Shown here piece after piece: positions 23,058 to 35,230 of a stretch of DNA of 64,000 bases. The stretch is from Plantago ovata (lineage: Eukaryota; Streptophyta; Magnoliopsida; Lamiales; Plantaginaceae): the NCBI GenBank assembly GCA_028274465.1, contig CM051458.1:104610855-104674854 (forward strand), written 5' to 3'. Within the stretch, counting starts at the first letter, position 1. The number at the start of each line of letters is the position of its first letter. A program made the translations under genes and the position numbers. The notes beneath the pieces were generated by a model, which had not been told where the DNA came from, searched no databases, and saw only the letters and a program-made list of their open reading frames with translations.

Positions 23058-26000
23058 TTACCGCCAACACAAAGAAGGAGCCAACACCCACGAAGAAAAA
23101 TTATAATCAGCACCCAACGAACCCTTGCACTTAGCCCAATGCCACACCGAATATTGAATCTTCTCAACCACTTCCGAAGCACTCCCTTTCACTCCATTGA
23201 AAACTAACGAATTACGTGCCAACCACACACACCAAAATCCGCCATGTACGAGAACCACCTTGAACCTACAATCCACTTCCGGAGCTAAGAAAACTTACCC
23301 TCAATGGCATCCAACACCGAACTCACGACACCAACGCGACTACCAATCCAGAAAGCTAGACCCCGCCACACCTCCATCGCAAACGGACACGAAACAAACA
23401 AATGTAACGCAGTCTCCTCATATGAGTTGCAAAACTTACACAACCGACTACACGATCCATCGATAATCTGACGCTTCACTAAGTTATCCAAGGTCGGAAC
23501 TCTGTTCCACGCTACCTTCCATAAAAACCCACAGACCTTCAAGGGTACCCAACTCACCCACACGAAACGCAACCAACGAAACTCAACGCCCCCATTCGAT
23601 AATAAGTCAAACGGTCGTACATCAACTTGACTAGAGTATCCCAAACGAACCGAGTACGGGCCATCAGCGCCATCCTTCCATCTCCAGCAGTCAGCAACAT
23701 CCTCCACTAGAGCCACCCTACCACACAGAGAAACAAGCTCATCAACCAACCCCACCTCCCAAACAAACAACTCTCTACGCCACTCCCACCGGAAACCATT
23801 TGCCACCCTATCCGCAACCGTACAATTCTTATTCAACTCAATACGATACAACCGTGGAAACAAATCCCTTAAAGCTAAGCACCCCCAACCCAGGGATCCA
23901 TCTAGAAACTAGTAGTCGTGCCAGAGCCCACTTCTACACCAACATTATCAGAAAACCAACTACTTAAAGCCACCTTAGACACCAAACACCGCCACCAAGA
24001 TGACCAGCCACTAGTAGACGATCTGTGCTCTCTCACAGCACACATGCACTCCCAAAGCGACCCATACTTAGCCTGCAGCACGCGCACCCAAAGCCCTGAA
24101 GACTCATTTAACAGTCTCCACACCCACTTCCCAAGCAGAGACAAATTAAACGCACGCAAATCCTTCACCCCCAAGCCTCCCTTCTCCTTCGGCACACACA
24201 CCTGCTCCCATTTCACCCATGCAACCTTCTTCTCCCCCACTACTGACGAAACCCCACAAGAAATTCCGCTGGAGAGCAGTGAGCTCTCGAATCACCGCAG
24301 TAGGAGCATGAAAAAATGACAAGTAATAAATCGGCAAGAACTTAGAACGGACTTCAACAAAACCACTCTGCCACCAAGAGAAAGATACTTATACTCCCAA
24401 TGACTTAACCTCTTTTTCATCTTGTCAACCACCCCTCTCCACATTTTCACACCACGCTCCTTGTCTCCAATCGGTAAACCAAGATAAATGAACGGAAACC
24501 TATCAACTTTACAGTTCAACCTAGTAGCCCAATCAGCAATCAACTCCTCCTCCACACCCAACCCCACCAAACAACTCTTTTGGAATTAATCTTCAAACCG
24601 GAAACACCCTCAAAGCACCGCAAAATAGTCTTCAAAACTACAATATTGGACTCCAGAGCCTCCCCAAAAAATATCGTATCATCTGCAAACTGCAAATGAG
24701 AAACACATACCCCCTCCTTCCCCACACGATACGGGGAATACGCCCCTTCCGTCACCGCTTTAGTCACCATCTGACCCAAACCCTCAGCAACTATAAGAAA
24801 CAGAAAGGGAGATAAAGGATCACCTTGCCGCAACCCCCGCTTCAACGGAAACTCCTTCCCAGGGCTCCCATTCACTAGCACCGAGGACGAAGCCGAAGAC
24901 ACACACTCCATAATCCAACGAATCCATCGCTCACCAAAACCCATCCGACACATCATCTCCTCCAGAAAATCCCAACGCACAGAGTCATAAGCTTTTCGAA
25001 ATCAATCTTAAAAGCAAAAAGGCCCTTCTTCTTCTTCTTGGCCTCACTCACCACCTCATTAGCAACCAACACACTCTCCATTATATGCCTTGAGCCCACA
25101 AAAGCTGATTGATTCGGAGAAATCAACTCCTCCAAGACCCCACTCAACCTATTTGCAAGCAACTTCGCTAAAATTTTGTACCCACTCCCAATAAGCGAAA
25201 TCGGCCGAAAATCCTCAATAGCCACCGGATTTACCTTCTTCGGAATCAGAGTAATAAACGTGCTATTCAACCCTTTCACCAACTTCGCATTCGAATGAAA
25301 CTCCGATACAAACCTCTCTACATCCCCCTTCACTTCCTCCCAGAAAAACCTATAAAAATGGAAATTAAACCCATCAGGCCCCGGGCTCTTATCCACACCA
25401 CAATCCCACACCGCCTTCTTAATCTCCTCCATATCAAAACACCTTTCTAACAACCCACTAACCGCTCCAGACAACCGCGTACAAGGAAGAAGACCCATCC
25501 GCAACCCACTTTCAGTCCTATTAGCAAAATGACTACTAAAATACCGCCGCACACCCTCCTTCACACGCTCCACCTCGTCAACCCACACCCCATTGATCCG
25601 CAACCCCTCAGTAGCACGCATACGCCCCCTCAACTTCACACATGCATGGAAAAAACTAGAATTGGCATCACCCTCCTTCCCCAACGAATCCTCGACTGCT
25701 GATACCGAATAGAACCCTGAAGCTCCAAAGCCTCTCGCAACCTATCATGAACCAACTGGTAATAATCCGATTGCTCCTCGGATCCACCGAACAACAGCCG
25801 TGAAGTAGACAACAACAACTCCTCCCCCCCCATCTCCGAAATAGCAGGCCCCGAATCATCCTCAAAAGCAGCATCAAGTCGCACCAGCTCCTTAGAAAGT
25901 TGTACTATCTTCCCATCTAAATCTGCCATATTCTCACCGAGCCAATGTTTAATCTCACCCTTCAATCTCTGTAACTTCTCCTTTAACACAAAACCACCCC

Positions 26001-26808
26001 ACCCTTCCACCGTAGTCGTAGCCCACACTCGTCGAACTAACGCCACAAAACCCTCGTTCTTCTGCCACCCACTGACATAACGAAAAGGACGAGGACCCCA
26101 ATCCAACCTACCCGAACTCAGAAGTACAGCAGCATGGTCCGACACTCTCCTCCGCAACCCGTACTGAGATAAATCCGTCCACTTCTCAACCCACCCTTTC
26201 GACAGTAAGAACCGATCCAACCTACTACAGCAACTTCCATTCTTCCGATACCAAGTGAACCGACGCCTATTCAAAGGCAAATCCAACAACTCCACCTCCT
26301 CAATGAAGGCATTAAATGCACTCATATCCTGTGACACCACCCGTACACCCACACCACGCCGCTCCGAGGGACTTCGCACCACATTAAAATCCCCACAAAG
26401 ACACCACTTATCCACCGCACCACCTACCACCCTCTCTTTCAGAGCCCGCCACAACTCCACTCTCCCCCCCGTCGAACACGGCCCGTACACATTAACAATG
26501 CACACAGAAACACCCTCCCACACCCCAGACACCTCCAAGAACCCGTCATCCCCCCATAAACCACTCCGAACAAACATATCCCTATCCCAAATACACAACA
26601 GACCACCAGAAAACCCATTCGCCCCACTAAACGCCCAATCAAACCCGTCTGAACCCCACAACCGTCGAACCAAACCTCTATCTACATAACCGAGCTTCGT
26701 CTCTTGCAAACACAAGAAATCCACCCGTTCCCTCCGGACCAGCTCTGCCACCTCTCTTCGCTTACTCCCCGAACCCAAGCCGCGTATATTGTAACTAAGA
26801 ATCCGCAT
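23058..26808 (-). pseudogene. LINE ORF2: endonuclease, reverse transcriptase, zinc-binding region (interrupted)
   Basis: ATG at 26808 starts MRILSYNIRGLG. The APE-type endonuclease keeps its key residues: Asn in SYNIRG, Glu in LCLQETK, Asp/Asn in CGDFNVV, and Asp-His in RVSDHAA. Reverse transcriptase motifs follow: KSPGPDGFNFHFYRFFW, FITLIPKK, DFRPISLIGSGYKILAK, NQSAFVGSRHI, RQGDPLSPFLF and the catalytic QFADDTIFF. Next come IYLGLPIGDK and LSHWEYKYLSLGGR, and then the zf-RVT region with CKFCNSYEETALHLFVSCPF and VWLARNSLVF. Frame breaks occur near 25660, 24965, 24555, 24310, 24190, 23880 and 23280, so no full polyprotein can be made. The product would have nicked target DNA and primed cDNA synthesis. 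Confidence 0.92.
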
Positions 26809-26979
26809 GGGGAACCACAACTAAATCACCCAAACCACCAGAAACTGACACCACAACACCCCTATCACGAGCTTCCCAAGACGCAAACGAATTTAAAGCC
26901 ACACTCTTCTCACCACAATCAAGTAGCCCCACATCTTCCGCCACCGTCCACAAAACCCGAGCCTCATCCTCGCAACTCC

Positions 26980-27957
26980 CTACACCCCGAACACCTCCCC
27001 CATCAGCCCCATCGCAGCACCCGAGCCAGAACTAACCCCTACTTGCTGCGGTGTCAAATCCGACACAACACCACTGTCCCCTACACTCACAATCTGCTGC
27101 TTACCGGGTATGTCGACCCCTGATGACCCCAGCTGTTGCCCTTGCGCGCCGAAACTCTCTACCTGAACCCCAACAGCGTCCCCAGGTCGCTGACCGTAGG
27201 AGCCAGTACCCTCACCCGAGACCTGAACAGAACCCGTTGCCACCTGCTCCAGCAACTCCGACCCGCGCAGCATATCCACACAACCCTCACCAACAACATT
27301 ACAACCACCTACGTGCTGCTGCAACCTCTGAATAACGGTAGTATCAAGAGCCCTATCCACAACACCATCCACGGCTACAAGTCCCACATCGCTTACCTCC
27401 CATCTATTCGCTAAACGTCTCGACTTCTTAGCAGTACCACCCGCACTTCTCTTACGAGCACCCTCCTCTTCACCCAACCGTTCAATGATAGGCATTAGTT
27501 TAAAAATATCCGACCCAGCACTAGACGCGCTCGCCCCCGATGCCACCACCTCCATCTGCCCCGCACCGTCAGCTTCCACACTATCGCCCTCACTGCCAAG
27601 AGCATCACCCACATCATCACCATCCAGCCCTTCAACATGTCTCACATGTCCAGCACCATCCGCGTCCGACAAGTACTCCGAGATATGGTCTGACTCCACA
27701 GACGACTCGGAACCATACCTCCCATGTTCAGACCCGACCTCCAGCACATCCAAGAACGCAATCGACCCCTCCTCTACCACAGTAACCGGATACACTACGG
27801 ACCCCACCGTCAAAGCCACCCTCCTAAGAATACGACCAAAAAAATCCGTCTCGACACACACACGCCCAAAACTTACATCCAACCTCGAAGAAGTCTCCTC
27901 CGCTGTCATGACAACCCTACCAACTTGACTCCCAATCCGCTGAAAAGCCACCCCTCC
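26980..27957 (-). pseudogene. LINE ORF1 remnant (C-terminal part)
   Basis: The frame is open from the very first base of the insertion to a stop at 26980 and has no ATG at its start, as expected for a 5'-truncated copy. It begins VAFQRIGSQVGRVVMTAEE and contains LDVSFGRVCVET, which resembles the segment following the DUF4283-like region of plant LINE ORF1 proteins. The rest is acidic and Gly/Val/Asp-rich with no zinc knuckle visible. After the stop, another frame (EDEARVLWTVAEDVGLLDC) continues towards ORF2 and probably belonged to the ORF1 C-terminus. Confidence 0.7.
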
Positions 27958-27969
27958 TCTTCATTTGTT
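27958..27969. repeat. Target-site duplication, right copy (LINE)
   Basis: TCTTCATTTGTT is identical to 22003-22014. It marks the 5' (truncated) end of the LINE. Confidence 0.85.
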
Positions 27970-28745
27970 CTTGTCACATTCTAATGAATCCGCATGGAGA
28001 AGAGAGAGTAGTAAGATACCACCATAAGGAAGCACGTCGCTAATATGCACTCTCATCTGGTCACTTGAAAAGATATTTTCTTTTTCTTCTAATTTCCAGG
28101 ATACAAACTTGCATCGCAATCCACTCTATATGATCTACTCTGATATGTCGTTGAGCGAGATTGAAAATGAGAGAAATATCAGTCAAACTCCGAAAATATT
28201 TGAGATCTAAAATGTCTTAGTATTCAGGTATGACGGTATTTGTAGTAAATATATTGTCCTAGTGAGATATTTTGAGTTGAATAACAATTTATTTTGTTAA
28301 TTTCTTAAAATAAAAGGTTCTTTTTAAAGAATTAGAGCAGATGAGACAAACGCAAGGTTAGGTGATCAGCTACAGATTTCAACGAAAAGGCAATGAAAGG
28401 TCACATGGATAGAAGAAATTTGGAGGAACCGAGATTTTAAAAAGAAAAAGGGAGAGGGAACTAAGATAATTGAATTAATTAAAAAGTTAATGCATTAAAT
28501 TAAAGTACTAGCAAATTTGGTATTGTGAAATTAGATGAGAATCGAGGTACGTTTTCTCTCAAGTGTGAATTTTTTTTGTTAAATTTTACGAGATCATCTT
28601 ATTACGACTTAAAAAACAATGTTAGTAGAAAAAAGTCGACAAACGTCGAGGCCAACCAAATCACCTATCATGATAAGTGAACAAACCAGGAATAATATCA
28701 AAAGCAAACATCAAGTACCATCCAAATATTAGTGCGTGAACCGGC
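27970..28745. other. AT-rich spacer between the two LINE pieces
   Basis: No gene or recognisable element is seen, apart from possible 3' sequence of the adjoining LINE scrap near its right end. Confidence 0.4.
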
Positions 28746-28749
28746 TCTT

Positions 28750-29125
28750 TCAACTTTGAGGGATGCTGCGTTGCACCACTCGCCGGATGATCTGTGACCC
28801 AATGGCAGCGGCATCAGTCAGTTTCAGCTGGAAAACAGCTTCGTTCCGGGCCTGCCAAACCCCATAAACATACTCAACTATCAACCCCTTAAACACTCGA
28901 GCCTTCCAGCCTTTACCCTTGGCTCCCCGGTTTAGCTCCCGGTCCCGGACACCTGCAACCCAATCCGTCCAGGTCAAGTGCATATCAATCCAGCGGAGAA
29001 CATGCGCCAGTATTGGAGCCGTGCCTATATAGGTAAATAACAAGTGTTCTATATTTTCATCACTCCCGCAGAAGCAACAAATCCCATCAGTAGTAATTCC
29101 AAAAGAATAATGCAACCTATCCTTG
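28750..29125 (-). mobile_element. LINE fragment: zf-RVT region only
   Basis: An open stretch on the minus strand reads LHYSFGITTDGICCFCGSDE then NIEHLLF, and further on VYGVWQARNEAVFQ. This is the zinc-binding region that follows reverse transcriptase in plant LINEs (C-x2-C spacing, then H, and the V.W.ARN tail). Nothing of RT itself lies upstream. It is a different, older copy from the large LINE to its left. Confidence 0.8.
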
Positions 29126-29149
29126 AATATTAAAAAAATAAGGTCCTAT

Positions 29150-30091
29150 AAGTTGATTTCATCTAGATGAATAATTACAAAATTAATGTATGTCTGGATT
29201 TCCATGCACTCTATTTTATCCAGATTCTAAATTATGACCAAATAGCAATACTGATAATTAGTGTATCTTTAGTAAAACAATGATAAATGATAAGATAGGT
29301 ACTAGGTGAGAAGGCTATTCTTGATAAGATATTGGGATGCTTATGCCCGAAAAAATATTGGGATAACGATGTATAGTAGTATTACATTATGTGCAAAGGG
29401 ACTTGTGCAAATCAATAATTATATTTATTATATTGTGCATATGTAGAACCATAACTAACCAATTTGAAAATGAAAATAAAAATTGAAATAAATTGTAAAT
29501 GTTGGAAAAATAATATTCGTCTAAATAATATAAATTGAGTTGAACTGAATGGATATGAGTGAAGCCACGCTATACATTCGAAAAATAAGATTGTCGTAAT
29601 AAGATAACCTTATTTTGTAATCCAAATGAAATTACATAATAACAACCACAAGTTAAGTAATTATGGTATGTGATAAAATTTTACCTCCAAAAAATAAAAG
29701 AAAAAAAGAATCAAATTATTATAATCAGAACATTTTCCCACTTCCCTACCCTTTGTCCTTTTCCCTTTTGCATTTATTCTTTCTTCCAAAAAAGAAAAAA
29801 GAAACTATTTTCTTTATTTATTATATTTCCTTTTCAGAGTGAAAACAAAATGAGTATGTTTCTCTCTTTCTTCCAAGATTGACTCTCTACCTGAGCACAC
29901 AGACACAACACACACACACACCAAAACAATCAAGTAAAATAAATTTCTCATTTCTTAAAGCAAGCTCCATTTATTCCGGGCTCTTTTTGAAGAACTTGCT
30001 CATCACAATTGACCTAAACAATCATCTCTCTAAACCCACCCAAAAATCTGTATATATATAGAGAGAGAGATTTAGAGAGTGGGAAGAAAAG
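29150..30091. other. Spacer and probable XBAT33 promoter/leader
   Basis: Mostly AT-rich. The last 200 bases contain a CA-rich stretch (29898-29925), pyrimidine-rich leader sequence and a (TA)n(GA)n run at 30050-30070 immediately before the XBAT33 start. TATA placement is ambiguous. Confidence 0.4.
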
Positions 30092-33000
30092 ATGGGAAAT
30101 TCATTTGGGTGCTCAGCTTCAGGTGAGAGATTGGTATCGGCAGCAAGAGATGGAGATTTTGTGGAAGCAAAGATGCTCTTGGATTGCAATCCTTGCCTTG
30201 CAAAGTACTCCACTTTGGTGGGTTGAACTCTCCTCTTCACTTTGGTGCTTCCAAAGGTCACAATGAGGTAATTTTTTTAAAAAAAAATCCAATCTTTTCA
30301 TAAACCCATCTATGAATTCTTGTTTGTTATGGTGTTTTAAATGTTTGGGGTTTGGAATTTTCAGATTGTGACATTGTTGCTGGAGAATGGAGCTGATGTG
30401 AATTCAAGAAACTATTGTGGGCAGGTATAATTGTTTAATTCTCTATTTTTACCTTATTTGCTTCAGAATTTCATTTTTGGAATTATTTATTTATTTTCCT
30501 GAAGGGAATTATAGTGTCTCCTGAAACTGAGCTAATTTTAGATTTTTTTTTACCTTCTTAATTAGCTCTTGAGATCATGTACTTGTCTAGTTAATGTTCT
30601 TGATATTATCTCATGGAAGGTGTGTGGTTTTGGTTATTTATTTAGTTAAACCTAACTGAGAGACCCATATAACTGCATCTGCATGAGCGTAAATACACAC
30701 ACGTTGTCCAACGAGTTTGAGTTGGCTCTTTGCGATGCAAAAGAGATAGTAGTAATGTTTTATGGTCTTATCACTTATGATGACTGAGCATCTGACTTTT
30801 CAAGAGGACTTCTGTTGTTTGTATATTTCTGCGATATTCTAGTTATCACATAAAGAACGTTATCGATATTCTCGTTGATTTGACTTTATCTGCATGTTCT
30901 AAGTTATTGAAATGAGCATCTAAACTTTCTAGAACAAAAATACTTCTATCGGGTTTTGTTGGGTAATTATAGTTATCACAAAAGAGAGGTGTAGTTGTCC
31001 TCTTTAGTTGAATGTTTTGTCGTGTTCGAGTTCTTGAAAGAGCATCTAAGCTTTCAATATATACCCATATATTACGTTGTTGGGTAGTTAGAAAGACGTA
31101 GATATTCCCGTTGATTGACATAATGCTGCATGCCACATAAAAGGATTGCTTGTTGGTGATGTAAGCTATTCTGACTGGTGGAGTATTATAAATGCAAATA
31201 CAATATGCACCAGCTGTTGATTGCCTTGTCCTGATCCATGTCCAATTTTCTGTTTATCACTATTATTGCAGTTGTTTCATTGGATAACTAGGACTTTTTG
31301 GTAGTTGTTAGATCGGGGATTTTATTTTATTTAACTTTAGTGATACTCATGCAGACAGCATTGATGCAAGCCTGTCGATATGGGCACTGGGAAGTTGTTC
31401 AGACTCTACTTCTCTTCAGATGCAATGTAAGTATTCTTCAGTCTTCACTGCATGCAGCATTTTTTTATTTCTTTTCACAATTTCACCCATGCGTGTAAGT
31501 CTTTTTTTTTTTTTTGAGCCACTGCATAATTGATTCATACATTGGAACCGTGAAACAAATTCTACAAATACCTTTCTTTCTGCTTGATTGTCTTATTTAT
31601 AATTATTTTTCTTCTGATGAATGTGTTTGGGTGCGTTTCAGGTTACTAGAGCAGATTATCTTAGTGGGAGGACTGCCCTCCATTTCGCAGCATTCAACGG
31701 GCATGTTCGGTGTATGAGATTAGTTGTTGCTGATTTTATCCCAAGCTCACCAATTGAAACTCCTAGTTCAAAAAACAAGTGAGATTTTCTTGCTTGTAAA
31801 TATTGCAAACAGTTCGATACATTTCTGAACCTTGTTCCTGAACAAGAGCTGCTAAAATGTAGCATTCTGCCAATTAACTTCGTTATTCGTAACTATACAA
31901 TCTGTCTTCCTTTCCAGTGCTCTCTCCAAGTTTGTGAATAGGTCTGCTGATGGTGGTATTACCGCTCTACACATGGCTGCATTGAATGGACATTTCGACT
32001 GTGTCCAGCTCCTCCTTGACCTTCAGGCGGATGTGACAAATGTCACATTTCATTATGGGACATCAATGGACTTAATAGGTTGGTTTTGTTTTCAACTACT
32101 ACTGATATCCCTTCCAAGAAACCTCATCTGCAACTCATTTTGTGAATCCATGCTTCTGCAGGTGCTGGAAGCACTCCTTTGCATTATGCTGCTTGTGGTG
32201 GAAATTTGAAATGCTGCCAGGTTAGTACTCATCTAAATGTTAAGAACATGTACAATTGAATAATATATCAAGACCTTGCTTTATTTTCTTCATCTATCCA
32301 CAAGTTTATGAGGTATAATGTTATATGACGGAGTTATCATGGCTCCTACTTTTATAATAATAACAATAGTACTAGAATCACCAGAAACCAAAGTGCGTGT
32401 ATGATTCCGCAAACTGGCTAATGTTCAAATCCTAAAAGTTGAACTCATGTACTTCCTGCTTCTACAGATCCTTCTTGCGAAGGGTGCAAGTCGCTTGGCA
32501 TTAAACTGCAACGGGTAATGACTTGCAAATCTGATCCTTCGACAATGTATAATTTAACTTTTGGTTTGTAATTGTAATTTATGTATCTATGAACTTTTTC
32601 AGATGGCTTCCTGCTCATGTTGCAAGGATGTGGGGTCGCCATTGGCTTGAATCCTTACTGTCACCTAATTCAGATTGCCAATCCCCTCGTTTCCACATTC
32701 TAATTATTTATCATTGCCGCTCATGAGCATCCTAAACATTGCAAGGTAAGCCACAACACTATATTTCGTATCTTTTTATACCACGCTTTCAGATAATTAT
32801 TCGTTCAGACTTCAGACAATCAAATCAAAACCATGCTTTGGCTGAGTGTGGGAGAATTTTACAAGTCATGGTTCTGAATCTGTGATTCATTGCAGGGAAT
32901 GTAGGTTGCAGTTCTTGGCCACTACCTCTGATGATGCCGAGAGGCCTGAGACATGTGCTGTTTGTTTGGAGAGGTCATGTTCTGTGGCTGCTGAAGGTAC

Positions 33001-34044
33001 GTTGTTTCCTTTTTATCCTTTCAGATGTTCTTGTTTACTTAAAGTATATTCCGTGGCGGTTTGTTATCAAAGCATCGAGTTAACTAATTGTCTCCGGGCA
33101 TCAAGTTAATTCCAAATGCATGGACATCAGTTAATCTAAAGGACCGAATCTCTAGAAACTGCGTACGATTTTGAGAGAGGCTAGCTTTCTACTAACCTAG
33201 AGTATTACCAAGTTGGGTCTTGCAAAATTATTGGGTCGAGCGTTACTATGGGTGTCACCTCGGCTGATTAGGAATAAGATAATACGTGTGCATGTTAATT
33301 GTCAATTGTGTAATAATTGATGTCGGATCTTATCAAGCATACGTAGCGAAATAGTATACTATCTGTTTGGAAAAAATTAATTATAGATTCTAGTTTCTCT
33401 ACTAAAAAGTAAAACACATGCAAAAGCTACTGTTTTTGGAATTTGGAATTTTCCAACTGCAGGAATCAAATTTGAGATGTTCTCAATGACATTAACTTTC
33501 AGGTTGCTCCCATGAACTCTGCGTAAGATGTGCTCTATACCTCTGCTCGACCAGTAACATCTCTGCAGACTCCTCAGTCCCGCCCGGTTCTGTCCCCTGC
33601 CCTTTCTGTCGACATGGAATAATGTCATTTACCAAATTACCTGGCTCTTCAACAAAGGAAATGAAACTACCTTCATCACTCAGCTTATGCACTCCGTGCA
33701 TGCTTCATCCAAGAGAATCAGAAGCATCGCTAACTGCAGGTTCCCCGGACGTACGAATGAATCGCGTATCTTCCATTTCCTCCGATATTTTTTGCCCGGT
33801 CACCTGTAGTCCTTTCCCCTCTGTTGCTCTTCCATTATGCAGATGCAACGAGGGACCTTGTCCGAACTTTGATTCTGGAGAAACTGGCGACTCACAGGAA
33901 GACTCGCCTCGCAATTCACAGTCAACTAGCGACCAGGAGAAACTGGAAGGAGTGAGATCTGGCAAAAGTACATGCACAGGAATGTTTTGGAGTAGACGAA
34001 GTTGCAGCAGGGAAAATCAGTGCAACGCGGAGATAAATGCATGA
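30092..34044 (+). CDS. XBAT33: XBAT33-type ankyrin-repeat RING E3 ubiquitin ligase, 10 exons, about 499 aa if frame gaps are artefacts
   Basis: Exons: 30092-30267, 30365-30424, 31355-31426, 31642-31778, 31918-32078, 32162-32220, 32468-32514, 32603-32745, 32896-32996 and 33503-34044. The start [20 protein letters not shown] and the end [14 protein letters not shown] match the XBAT33 type. Ankyrin repeats run through about residue 290 ([51 protein letters not shown]). A C-terminal RING has [20 protein letters not shown] and CPFCRHG. XBAT ligases ubiquitinate substrates and act in hormone pathways. Two places read one base short: exon 1 near 30216 (conserved [12 protein letters not shown] becomes STLVG-stop) and exon 8 near 32689 (conserved [12 protein letters not shown] is lost). 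Each lies in a T or C run. All other junctions and phases are perfect, so the gaps may be consensus errors. If real, the gene is a recent pseudogene. Confidence 0.9.
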
Positions 34045-35230
34045 GAGGTTTGCATTCTCGTCCATAGAATATTGATTTAGCTAGTTTAAGATGTAGAATA
34101 CTTTTGGTTTTAGAACTTCAGATTTTATGATGGCAATCCGCATTTTTCTTGATGTGTTTGAAATGTTGCCTTGTGTCTCTGAAGGAGATTGTAAAAATCT
34201 GTATGTTAGGGAAAGATTGACTAAAACTGGCATTCTTATGTGATTCGTTTGGAGAGTTTCCATCTTCAGAAACTCGATTTCTGTTGGATTGTGATTGTTC
34301 AGTCAGTAGACAACATGGATTTTTTTTTTGTATATGAATGATTTCTTGTTCAGTTTTCTACTTTTCTGTCTGATTAGCATATGCATCACATGCTTGTTGC
34401 TTTATCTGCCACTTTATATTGGATCAACACGTCCAGTTTCAACACGTTTTGCATGTGTTTTCATCTCAACACCTCTTCCGGCGATGTACAAGACTCCAAC
34501 AGTAGTCTGGTGCGTCTTAGAGATGTTGAAACGAGAGGAGAGTTTAGTTGATTTGTAGTGGTTATGTAGCCAAACAGAGGCCGACTAATGCATCCGAGTG
34601 TCAACTGAACATGTCACATGAGATCTTTAAACTTTGCAGTCCAAGTTGATTTGATAAATTACACAATGATGATTGATGGTCGATGAATAAAACTGCCTCA
34701 TGTGGCTGATTCCTGCATCTAGTAACTTCTATACTATCCCAACTTCCGGTACTTGTAAGATACGATAGGTGTTAGGATAAATCAGGCAGCAATTTCATAG
34801 GAAATGGGAAATGCTAAGATTGTGCCTCTAGCTGAGATGTACTTCATGTAGATTAGACACGGACATGCAAGATACGTATCCAATGTCATGTGTCTTATTA
34901 TTAGTGCACTATACCTAGTCAAAGCATGAATCAAACTGTATTTATCATAGATGCAATATAATTATTCCACCTAGCATCCCGAAAACCTAGTTGACAATGC
35001 ATGGAAATTTGTAAGTACAACAGTTCAAAGTTAAAACTTGAAAGAAGTAAAAGAACTCTGACTTTCAACGTTCTCAATTACTTAAATTAGCGATAAAACG
35101 TTCATCACATGTCTCTATCTTCTTCACTTTAAGAGTACAGAACAGACTTTCTGCAACAAACACAGAAACACCTAATCCAATCTAATCTAATCTGAGCCAT
35201 CATCCTCCAGAGGCCAACTATCCAACACAA
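34045..35230. other. Convergent spacer between XBAT33 and HSFB2A
   Basis: This holds the 3' UTRs of both converging genes. No further gene is supported. Confidence 0.5.

Larger units (their letters stand above)
22015..27957 (-). mobile_element. L1-type LINE, 5.9 kb, 5'-truncated, with 12-bp target duplication
   Basis: The element reads right to left. It begins at 27957 inside ORF1, continues through ORF2 (endonuclease, reverse transcriptase, zinc-knuckle region) and a 3' UTR, and ends in a short A run (plus-strand T run from 22013). The 12-mer TCTTCATTTGTT flanks both ends. Target-primed insertion explains the A tail, the direct repeats and the missing 5' end. The base composition (C/A-rich on plus, GT-rich on the sense strand) differs sharply from the AT-rich surroundings. 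At least six frame changes or stops interrupt ORF2. The near-perfect duplication and long open segments suggest a fairly recent insertion. Confidence 0.93.

Noticed and set aside
22616-23134. Long plus-strand open frame rich in Thr/His/Pro
   Set aside because: It is the antisense of the LINE 3' UTR and ORF2 end. The C/A-rich composition removes stops but no protein family pattern is present.
26255-27984. Several plus-strand open frames over the LINE
   Set aside because: These are shadows of the GT-rich LINE coding strand. The minus strand carries the endonuclease and ORF1 signals.
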